Shown here one piece after another: positions 24,316-31,155 of a DNA stretch of 64,000 nucleotides (position 1 is the first letter of the stretch; each line of letters begins with the position of its first letter). A model generated the notes under the pieces. The model saw only the letters and a program-made list of their open reading frames with translations. It did not search any database and was not told the DNA's origin. The stretch spans positions 1-64,000 of the forward strand of contig CAZSRS010000009.1 of the NCBI GenBank assembly GCA_964609625.1, given 5' to 3'. A program made the position numbers and the translations under genes. The DNA comes from G963674665 sp964609625. GTDB taxonomy: Bacteria > Desulfobacterota > Desulfovibrionia > Desulfovibrionales > Desulfovibrionaceae.

Positions 24316-25958
24316 GAACACAAGTCTTCAGTTCCGTGGTATGGTCAGGTTTCCTTGCCTTGGTAGTCGTGCTGTCCGTGCCTGGGTGGGGCATCGCCGC
24401 GAAAAATCCCGACGAAAACGGGGATTTCGGTGCGGCCGAGGCCCGCAAGGTACAGGCTGCCCTGCCCAAACATTGGATCACCGCGGACCACAGCCGGCAC
24501 GAAGCCCTGCGGCAGGAGTTCACCTCCGGCCAAGAGGTCACGCGGGCCTGTCTGGGGTGTCACAACGAGGCCGGCAAGCAGATGCAGCAGACCATTCACT
24601 GGTCCTGGATCTGCCCCCAGGATCCAAACAAGGAAATGGGCAAGGCCGGCATAACCCTTAACAACTTCTGTATCGCCGTACCGTCCAACGAGCCGCGCTG
24701 CACGTCCTGCCACACGGGTTTTGGCTGGCGCGACAAGAATTTCATGCAGACCGCGACGCAGAACGACGTGGACTGTCTCGTTTGCCACGACCAGACAGGC
24801 ACCTACAAGAAATTCCCCACCATGGCGGGTGAACCGGTCAAGGAACCTACCGAGTTCGATGGCGAGACTTTCCTTCCCCCGGACTGGAACAAGGTGGCCC
24901 AGAGCGTGGGGCGTCCCAGCAGGGCCAACTGCGGCGGCTGCCACTTCAACGGCGGCGGTGGCGACGCGGTCAAGCACGGCGACCTCGATACCACCCTGTA
25001 CATGCCGAACAAGGAACTCGACGTGCACATGAACGCCGAGGGCGCCAACTTCGACTGCGTGCGTTGTCACACCACCGAGGCCCATGCCGTCGCCGGGCGC
25101 TGCTACAAGCACCCCGCCACCGTGACCCCGGACAAGAGCCTGATCCAGGATGACCAGATCAAACGCATCGCCTGCGCATCCTGCCACACCAACAAACCGC
25201 ACAAGCCGGGGCACAAGGCCAACGACCACACCGACATCGTGGCCTGTCAGTCCTGTCACATCCCTGAATTCGCCAGGGGGCAGCCCACGAAGATGTGGTG
25301 GGACTGGTCCATGGCCGGTGACAAGGAACGCAAGCCCAACAAGGACGCATTCGGCAAAACGGATTACGACGCCAAAAAGGGCGAATTCCTCTGGGTGAAG
25401 GACGTGGTGCCCGAGTATCACTGGTTCAACGGCGTCCTGAACTACACACTGCTCACCGACACCATCGATCCCACGCAAGAGGTGCCACTCAACTACCCCG
25501 TGGGCGAGAGAGGCGATCCCAACTCCCGCATCTACCCCTTCAAGGCCCACCGCGGCAAGACACCCTATGACAAGGGCAACAAGACCATGGCCGTGCCCCA
25601 TCTCTTCCCCAGGGGCAAGGATGACACCACCGCATACTGGAAGAACTTCGACTGGACCAAGGCCGTGAAGTTCGGCATGGAATACGTCGATCTGCCCTTC
25701 AGCGGCGAGGTGGGATTCGTGGAGACGGTCTACTATTACCAGACCACCCACATGGTGGCACCCAAGGAAAAAACCCTGGCCTGCGCCGACTGCCATTCCA
25801 GGCAGGGGCGGCTGGCCACCCTGGCCGGTTTCTACATGCCGGGGCGCGACAACTACACCTATCTGGACATCTTCGGCTGGCTGATCGTGGTCGGCTCCCT
25901 GGTGGGCGTGGCCGGGCACGGCCTGCTGCGCATCGTGTCCAGACCGAAAAAGGGGTAA
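24312..25958 (+). CDS. Octaheme c-type cytochrome, tetrathionate-reductase family
   Basis: A 548-residue periplasmic multihaem protein. It has a signal peptide (about residues 1-28) and exactly eight CxxCH haem sites (CLGCH, CTSCH, CLVCH, CGGCH, CVRCH, CASCH, CQSCH, CADCH), with a C-terminal membrane helix (IFGWLIVVGSLVGVAGHGLL). The haem count and layout fit the octaheme tetrathionate reductase (OTR) family; Shewanella OTR reduces tetrathionate, nitrite and hydroxylamine in vitro. The next gene encodes a cytochrome b that could pass electrons from menaquinol. Physiological substrate is open; the CstR-like regulator upstream favours a sulfur compound (inference). Confidence 0.88.
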   Translation: MRTQVFSSVVWSGFLALVVVLSVPGWGIAAKNPDENGDFGAAEARKVQAALPKHWITADHSRHEALRQEFTSGQEVTRACLGCHNEAGKQMQQTIHWSWICPQDPNKEMGKAGITLNNFCIAVPSNEPRCTSCHTGFGWRDKNFMQTATQNDVDCLVCHDQTGTYKKFPTMAGEPVKEPTEFDGETFLPPDWNKVAQSVGRPSRANCGGCHFNGGGGDAVKHGDLDTTLYMPNKELDVHMNAEGANFDCVRCHTTEAHAVAGRCYKHPATVTPDKSLIQDDQIKRIACASCHTNKPHKPGHKANDHTDIVACQSCHIPEFARGQPTKMWWDWSMAGDKERKPNKDAFGKTDYDAKKGEFLWVKDVVPEYHWFNGVLNYTLLTDTIDPTQEVPLNYPVGERGDPNSRIYPFKAHRGKTPYDKGNKTMAVPHLFPRGKDDTTAYWKNFDWTKAVKFGMEYVDLPFSGEVGFVETVYYYQTTHMVAPKEKTLACADCHSRQGRLATLAGFYMPGRDNYTYLDIFGWLIVVGSLVGVAGHGLLRIVSRPKKG

Positions 25959-25961
25959 GCC

Positions 25962-26606
25962 ATGGCTGAGAACATGAAAAGAGTCTACCTCTACTCGAGG
26001 TTCGAGCGTTTCTGGCACTGGGCCCAGGGCTTGCTGATCATCGCCCTGATCGTCACCGGCTTTGAGCTGCACGGCACCTACGCGCTGCTGGGCTTCGAGA
26101 CGGCCCACGACGTGCACGTCTTCTGCGCCTGGACCTGGCTGATCCTCTACGTGTTCATCGCCTTCTGGCTGTTGACCACCGGGGAGTGGCGGCAATACAT
26201 CCCGACCTTCAAGAAGCTCCTGGACGTGGCCCGCTATTACATGATCGGCATCTTCAGGCACGAGCCCCATCCCGTGCCCAAGTCGGTGCGCGCCAAGCAC
26301 AATCCCTTGCAGCGCATCACCTATCTGGGCATCGTTTCGACCCTCCTGCCTTTCCAGATGATCACCGGATTGCTCTACTACTATTACAACTCCTGGCCCG
26401 CCTGGGGCCTGGACTGGAATCTCGGCACCATGGCCTTCCTGCACACCCTGGGCGCGTTCTTCATCCTGCAGTTTCTCATCGTGCACATGTACATGACCAC
26501 CACGGGGCATACGATTTTCGCCCACGTCCAGGCCATGCTCACGGGCTGGGAAGAGGTGGAGAAGGACGCCACTGTCCAGGAATGGGAGGAGCGTACAGTC
26601 GTTTAG
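25962..26606 (+). CDS. Membrane cytochrome b, quinol-oxidising partner of the octaheme cytochrome
   Basis: A 214-residue protein with four to five membrane helices and several intramembrane His residues (FERFWHWAQG, HDVHVFCAW, FLHTLGAFFILQFLIVHMYM) suited to b-haem ligation. The pattern matches thiosulfate-reductase/formate-dehydrogenase-type cytochrome b subunits. It starts 3 bases after the octaheme gene and ends at a strong hairpin, so the two form a unit of a periplasmic terminal reductase. Confidence 0.85.
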   Translation: MAENMKRVYLYSRFERFWHWAQGLLIIALIVTGFELHGTYALLGFETAHDVHVFCAWTWLILYVFIAFWLLTTGEWRQYIPTFKKLLDVARYYMIGIFRHEPHPVPKSVRAKHNPLQRITYLGIVSTLLPFQMITGLLYYYYNSWPAWGLDWNLGTMAFLHTLGAFFILQFLIVHMYMTTTGHTIFAHVQAMLTGWEEVEKDATVQEWEERTVV

Positions 26607-26626
26607 CCAGACAGACGGAAAGATAC

Positions 26627-26660
26627 CACGACAAAGGGGCCGCAAGGCCCCTTTGTCGTG
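26627..26660 (+). terminator. Terminator after the octaheme cytochrome operon
   Basis: A perfect 15-bp stem, CACGACAAAGGGGCC / GGCCCCTTTGTCGTG, closes on a GCAA tetraloop. The run after the stem is only partly T-rich (TCTGG), but stem strength and position support termination. Confidence 0.75.
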
Positions 26661-26720
26661 TCTGGTCCCCCACCACTGTGCGGCGATGCGCGCGGGCAGC
26701 GAGCCGAAGGCCCGAAGTGC

Positions 26721-26748
26721 TTGACTTTTCGCAGCCCTGTTATAGTAT
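26721..26748 (+). promoter_or_regulatory. Predicted promoter of the GEMM-controlled gene
   Basis: TTGACT (26721-26726), 16 bases, TAGTAT (26743-26748), placing the transcript start just ahead of the riboswitch aptamer. Confidence 0.5.
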
Positions 26749-26763
26749 GTGAGATGAAGCAAG

Positions 26764-26847
26764 ACAAAGCCAAACCTGTCGTGAGGCAGGGACGGAAAGC
26801 TACGGGTCTTCAGAAGACATCACCAGCCTGAAGACAGCCGGGTTGCC
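26764..26847 (+). ncRNA. Cyclic-di-GMP-I (GEMM) riboswitch
   Basis: The conserved parts of the GEMM-I aptamer are present in order: GCCAAACC, a stem CCTGTC/GGCAGG closed by a GTGA tetraloop, GGGACGGAAAGCTACGGG, a second perfect stem GTCTTCAG/CTGAAGAC, and GCCGGGTTGCC. Downstream, GGTTG (26841-26845) can pair with CAACC (26853-26857), while AACCGC (26854-26859) can pair with GCGGTT (26869-26874). These pairings exclude each other and could form the expression switch. The regulated gene encodes an EAL-HDOD protein. Confidence 0.9.
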
Positions 26848-26951
26848 TTGAACAACCGCCTGTATCGTGCGGTTTCGCCCAGGTCTCCCACGGTTTTCCC
26901 CTTCCATCACGATTGTGTGCGGCACAAGCCGTTCAGCAGGAGGAAAACGGC

Positions 26952-28220
26952 ATGTTCACCGTCACCAGCGATCCGGAAGACAAGCGGTTGCTCTTTGCCA
27001 GACAGCCCGTGTTCGGCAGGAACAAACGGGTTTGGGGGCACGATCTGATCGTGCGCGACGCTCCCTGGGCGCGGGGCGGCGTGGCCGGCAATAAGCAGGT
27101 GTTGCCCTTCACCAAGACGCTGAATCGTGAGCCCAAAAGCTACGCCTTTCTGCCCGGCCATGTGGGCGATACCAAGGTCATGGTGCCCTTTGCCGAGCAC
27201 GCCGTGCTCAAAAAAGCCCCCCAGACCTTGCCCGACGCTTACACCGTGGTGGAGATCGCCGAGGTGGAAGCTCCCGCCAAGGAGTACCTCTGGGCCTTGG
27301 ACAATCTCAAAAAAAGTCACTACCAGCTGGCCATAGACAATTTCGAAGACCGCCCCGGCAACGAAGCGCTGTTGGATCGGGCCGACTACGTCAAGATCAG
27401 ACTGCCGGGCAAGACCCCGCGGGTCATCATGACCTTGCTGCAAAAGGCACGCGAGAAAAAGTGCACGGTCATCGCCACCGGCCTGGAGAACAAAAAGCTC
27501 TACGAGGCCGCGCAATCCCTGGGCTTCTCCTACTTCCAGGGGCCCTACTTCAAGAAGCCCCAGGTGGTCGAGAACCGTCGGCTTTCGGCCAACGAGGCCT
27601 CCAAGATCGAACTCTTCAACCTTATCGAGAACGGCACGCCCGACTTCTCACGCCTGGCGGAATCCATCTCCATGGACGCCTCCATCAGCTACCGGCTGTT
27701 GCTGTTCCTCAACTCCGCAGCCTTCAGTTTTCCCGTGGAAATCACCTCCATCAACCACGCCGTGGTCATCCTCGGCTGGGAGCAGGTCAAGGACTGGCTG
27801 CGCATGGCCATTCTCAACGATCTGGCCCCCAGGGAGGAGAGCAAGGAGTTGATGCGCCTGGCCGCGCAGCGCAGCAACTTCTTCAAGCTCACGGCGATGC
27901 GCTCGGGCTATCGGACGGATCCCCCGGACAGGCTCTTCCTGTTGGGGTTGTTTTCCCTGCTCGAACCCATGCTGGGCATGCCGCTGCACGAACTGGTGGA
28001 GAATCTTCCCGTGGCCGATGAACTCAAGCAGGGGCTGAGCCGGCAGAACAAGCGCCTCGGCCTCTGGCTGGAACTGGCGCAGCGAATCGAGACCGCGGAC
28101 TGGATGGCTGTTGACAGAATCGTGGAATATCTGCATCTTGATCCTGAAGCAATGGCCAACAGTTATTACGACGCCCACGTGGTCATGCATTCCTTTTTCG
28201 GCGCTGGCGCCGAGGCATGA
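26952..28220 (+). CDS. EAL-HDOD signalling protein with non-catalytic EAL domain, riboswitch-controlled
   Basis: A 422-residue protein of YuxH type. The N-terminal half keeps the EAL fold pattern (FARQPVFGRNKRVWGHDLIVRD, VIATGLENKKLYEAAQSLGFSYFQGPYF), but the catalytic EAL/ExxR and DDFGTG residues are missing. The C-terminal half is an HDOD domain (LAESISMDASISYRLLLFLNSAAF, INHAVVILGWEQVKDWL). The ATG at 26952 follows AGGAGG. The 105-base leader after the aptamer holds the predicted switch. It probably acts as a c-di-GMP effector or scaffold. Confidence 0.85.
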   Translation: MFTVTSDPEDKRLLFARQPVFGRNKRVWGHDLIVRDAPWARGGVAGNKQVLPFTKTLNREPKSYAFLPGHVGDTKVMVPFAEHAVLKKAPQTLPDAYTVVEIAEVEAPAKEYLWALDNLKKSHYQLAIDNFEDRPGNEALLDRADYVKIRLPGKTPRVIMTLLQKAREKKCTVIATGLENKKLYEAAQSLGFSYFQGPYFKKPQVVENRRLSANEASKIELFNLIENGTPDFSRLAESISMDASISYRLLLFLNSAAFSFPVEITSINHAVVILGWEQVKDWLRMAILNDLAPREESKELMRLAAQRSNFFKLTAMRSGYRTDPPDRLFLLGLFSLLEPMLGMPLHELVENLPVADELKQGLSRQNKRLGLWLELAQRIETADWMAVDRIVEYLHLDPEAMANSYYDAHVVMHSFFGAGAEA

Positions 28221-28258
28221 GTGCGGGAGGGGGGACTTCAACAAAGCGGTAAGGGACC

Positions 28259-28516
28259 ATGGAGCGCTACGAACAATACCCGCCGGCCTTTGACAAGGAG
28301 CGCATGTGGCGGGCTGTCCAGCTCATGAACATGAACTCCAATTCCCTCGTGGCCAAGACCATGCGGGTGTTGGAGGGCGCCTACAAGCAGACCAGGGAAG
28401 GCTCCATGTCCGATCTCGAACTCCCGCGCCAGGTGAGCATCACCAACCTGGGCGACATAGGCACCATGACCATGGCTGAAAAGGCCACGGCCCTGCTCAT
28501 CAGCGAACTCGTGTAA
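28259..28516 (+). CDS. Hypothetical 85-residue protein
   Basis: A small soluble protein with no family recognised. It begins 38 bases after the EAL-HDOD gene behind AAGGGA and is followed by a terminator, so it probably ends the riboswitch-controlled transcript. Codon use matches its neighbours. The composition is helical with many Met and polar residues. Confidence 0.55.
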   Translation: MERYEQYPPAFDKERMWRAVQLMNMNSNSLVAKTMRVLEGAYKQTREGSMSDLELPRQVSITNLGDIGTMTMAEKATALLISELV

Positions 28517-28540
28517 CCGCTCCCCAATGATGCGCACCCG

Positions 28541-29209
28541 TCAGGGAAGCCGCCCAAGAGGCGCCTTCCCTTTGTTTACGTTCAGTCCGTGGCGAAGTGT
28601 TTCGATACGCGCGGCCAGGTCCTTTTCAGTGGCTTCCCCCCAGCTCTTCCTGGGGTGCAGTGCCACGAATCCCTGGTAGTGGTGGAAGTACTCACGGGCC
28701 TTGTGCTGGTCGCGCAACAGGGTCGCGGCCATGGCAGCGCCGAAGAAGACGTGCTCGGGCTTGGCCAGGGTCGCGAGATAGGGCGAATTGCCCAGACGCG
28801 CCATTGCCTGTTCGTAGGCCTCGAGAGCGGCTTTGGGGTTCGGGGGGTGTTCGTGGAACAGCCGGCGCTTGCCTTCCAAGCTGAACACGGGCGCCAGAAG
28901 CTCGTCGGCGAAGGCCTGCCCCGCCGCGGCCAGTTCCGTGGCCGCCAGTTCGAGCGGATTTTCCCCGCCGGGGCGCGCGCCGGACAGCAGACCGATCACC
29001 CGACGGGTGAGGCAGGTCAACCGGAGCTTTGCGAGCACCACGCTGTCACGCCCCCAGATTCCGCGGACGATCAGGTTCACCAACAGCCTGAGCCCGCTGC
29101 TGACCCAGCCACGGCCGCAATAGAAGGCTGCCACCGGGAAGGCCGCCCAGACCGGAGGCGTGTCCTTGCCCTGCAACGGTGAGACCATGGGATTTTGCTT
29201 CGCTTCCAT
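28541..29209 (-). CDS. Hypothetical protein
   Basis: A 222-residue protein with a hydrophobic N-terminal part (about residues 14-50, WAAFPVAAFYCGRGWVSSGLRLLVNLIV) that may be one or two membrane segments. A helical soluble part follows with repeat-like features (ALEAYEQAMARLGNSPYLATLAKPEHVFFGAAMAATLL). The C-terminal half is faintly TPR-like. The start at 29209 is tentative, since no strong ribosome site is visible. It is divergent from metC. Confidence 0.5.
   Translation of the reverse strand: MEAKQNPMVSPLQGKDTPPVWAAFPVAAFYCGRGWVSSGLRLLVNLIVRGIWGRDSVVLAKLRLTCLTRRVIGLLSGARPGGENPLELAATELAAAGQAFADELLAPVFSLEGKRRLFHEHPPNPKAALEAYEQAMARLGNSPYLATLAKPEHVFFGAAMAATLLRDQHKAREYFHHYQGFVALHPRKSWGEATEKDLAARIETLRHGLNVNKGKAPLGRLP
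28543..28577 (+). terminator. Rho-independent terminator
   Basis: A 12-bp stem with one mismatch (AGGGAAGCCGCC with GGCGCCTTCCCT, loop CAAGA) is followed by TTGTTT. It overlaps the last codons of the convergent minus-strand gene. Confidence 0.75.
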
Positions 29210-29385
29210 GCTCCCGGCACCTTTCCCGGCCAGCGTCCGACTGTCAAGGCCCGCTTTACCTCTTTCCGCGGGATTTCGAAAACACTCTCGGAGAGCCGGA
29301 GCGCCGGCGATACACCCTTGCATCCACACCTGCGGGAGGGTATGCCCTGATGCTTCGTGCCATCACAGCAGCAAAGGGAGTGTAC

Positions 29386-30558
29386 ATGAGCAGGACGTAC
29401 AGACGTGAAACGCAACTGGTGGAGCTGGGGCGGGACCCCAAGTCCCAGCTGGGCGTGGTCAACCCGCCGGTGTACCACGCCTCCACCGTGACCTTCGAGA
29501 CCATGGCCGACCTGGTTTTTCCCGGCGACAAGTCCGACAAGCTTCACTACGGGCGCTTCGGAACCCCCACCATCAGTGGTTTGGAAAAGGCCGTGGCCGA
29601 ACTCGAGGGCGGGTGGCGCGCCTACGTCACGCCATCGGGCCTGTCCGCCATTTCGGCCGCGTTGCTGGCCCTGGTGACGCCTGGTGACCATCTTTTGGTG
29701 GCCGACACGGTCTACGGTCCCACCCGAAATTTCTGCGAACGTTTCCTGGGACGCCTTGGCGTGGAGACGACCTTCTACGATCCATGCATCGGGGGGCGCA
29801 TCGAGGAGCTTTTCCGCCCCAATACCAAGGCCGTGTACCTGGAGTCGCCAGGTTCTTTGACCTTCGAGGTGCAGGACGTGCCGGCCGTCAGTGAGCAGGC
29901 CAGGCGCCGCGGCATTCTCACGCTCATGGACAACACCTGGGCCAGCCCGTGGTTCTGCCGCCCCTTTGACCTGGGGGTGGATGTCTCCATCCAGGCGGCC
30001 ACCAAATACATCGTGGGGCATTCCGATGTCATGATGGGCATCGTGACCACGTCACGGGAGAGTGACGCGGTGATGCGCACGGCCATCTGGGATCTGGGGC
30101 TTACCGCGGGGCCTGACGATTGCTACCTGGCCCTGCGCGGGGTGCGCACCCTGGGCGTGCGCCTCGCCCGGCACCAGGAAACCGGGCTGGAGCTGGCCGC
30201 CTGGCTGGAGTCCAGGCCCGAGGTGGCGCGGGTGCTGCATCCCGGCCTACCCAGCCATCCGCAGCATCACATCTGGAGGCGTGACTTCACTGGCGCCAGC
30301 GGCCTGTTTGGGCTGGTATTGCGGCCCTGTGCGGCGGAGGGCCTCAAGACCATGCTCGAAAGTATGCAGCTGTTCAAGATGGGCTACAGCTTCGGCGGGT
30401 ATGAGAGCCTGATCCTGCCCATCAGACCCGAGGCCACGCGCAGCGCCGTGCCCTGGCAGCCGGAAGGCCCATGCCTGCGGCTGCATGCGGGCCTGGAGCA
30501 TGTGGACGACCTGCGCGCCGATCTGGAGCAGGGATTTTCCCGACTGCGGGGCGCCTGA
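29386..30558 (+). CDS. metC: Cystathionine beta-lyase (PLP-dependent)
   Basis: A 390-residue Cys/Met-metabolism PLP enzyme that cleaves cystathionine to homocysteine, pyruvate and ammonia in methionine synthesis. The PLP-binding lysine is K207 (SIQAATKYIVGHSDVM). LHYGRFGTPT, the YLESPGSLTFEVQD segment and DNTWASPW are characteristic of the MetC rather than the cystathionine gamma-synthase branch. The ATG at 29386 follows AAAGGGAG. Upstream in-frame ATGs have no such site. Confidence 0.9.
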   Translation: MSRTYRRETQLVELGRDPKSQLGVVNPPVYHASTVTFETMADLVFPGDKSDKLHYGRFGTPTISGLEKAVAELEGGWRAYVTPSGLSAISAALLALVTPGDHLLVADTVYGPTRNFCERFLGRLGVETTFYDPCIGGRIEELFRPNTKAVYLESPGSLTFEVQDVPAVSEQARRRGILTLMDNTWASPWFCRPFDLGVDVSIQAATKYIVGHSDVMMGIVTTSRESDAVMRTAIWDLGLTAGPDDCYLALRGVRTLGVRLARHQETGLELAAWLESRPEVARVLHPGLPSHPQHHIWRRDFTGASGLFGLVLRPCAAEGLKTMLESMQLFKMGYSFGGYESLILPIRPEATRSAVPWQPEGPCLRLHAGLEHVDDLRADLEQGFSRLRGA

Positions 30559-30594
30559 TGCCAGGTCGTGCTCTGCGAGGGCACTTTGGGAGCA

Positions 30595-30661
30595 GGGGCG
30601 GGTTCCGGGAAGTTGTGCAACGCATCCTTGGAAAAGGGCAAAATGCCTTGGAACCCGCCCC
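30595..30661. terminator. Long stem-loop between convergent genes
   Basis: GGGGCGGGTTCC (30595-30606) and GGAACCCGCCCC (30650-30661) form a perfect 12-bp stem around a 43-base loop. The loop itself contains a small AAGGGCA/TGCCTT hairpin. It sits between metC and the convergent periplasmic gene. No clear T-run borders the long stem; on the minus strand the inner hairpin is followed by CTTTTCC. It may act as a bidirectional terminator or transcript-end stabiliser. Confidence 0.4.
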
Positions 30662-30667
30662 TTGGAC

Positions 30668-31042
30668 TCACTCCATGGTGCTCAGGATCAGCGTGTACTG
30701 CACCTTGTGGTTCTCCATGGGGCTTAAGGCGATGGCCAGGGACAGAGAATCCGTGCTGTAATTGAGCATGCAGCCGTCCTTTTGCCGGACTTCCATGTTC
30801 TTTTCCCAGCTGGTGTCCTCGAATGCCTCGATGAAGAAGGCCAGCACATCGTCCATGCTGGCCTCCACTTCGAACATGGCGTTGACAGTGCCGCCGCTCA
30901 TGTCCAAGGTGTGCGTGACCACCGCTCCGGGATACATGGGCAGCTCCTGGAGGGCTTTGGGCAGTGGGATGTCGCCCCAGGCCGGGGAGCAAAGCAGAAG
31001 CACGAGCAGCGTGGTCAGCAGAACAGGTTTCACGGATTGCAT
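30668..31042 (-). CDS. Small periplasmic protein, unknown function
   Basis: A 124-residue exported protein. The signal peptide (MQSVKPVLLTTLLVLLLCSPAWG) is followed by PLPKALQELPMYPGAVVTHTLDMSGGTVNAMFEVEASMDDVLAFF. The opening resembles small exported proteins in which a short 'PxYPGA' motif precedes an alpha/beta domain. AAGGAG precedes the ATG at 31042. No enzymatic motif is seen. Confidence 0.65.
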   Translation of the reverse strand: MQSVKPVLLTTLLVLLLCSPAWGDIPLPKALQELPMYPGAVVTHTLDMSGGTVNAMFEVEASMDDVLAFFIEAFEDTSWEKNMEVRQKDGCMLNYSTDSLSLAIALSPMENHKVQYTLILSTME

Positions 31043-31155
31043 GACATTCTCCTTGGAAGTGGATTGTTGCGTCCTAGGACCAGTATAGTGTGTGGCGGCG
31101 GCAGTTGCCAAGAGGGGAGCCTTGGGTGTGACCGAAGCGGGATTCTCCGGGTGGA

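Noticed and set aside
24345..26762. 805-residue minus-strand reading frame opposite the octaheme cytochrome operon
   Set aside because: It is the antisense shadow of GC-rich haem-protein genes that have eight CxxCH motifs and proper starts; its composition (His/Gly/Val-rich) is typical of antisense frames.
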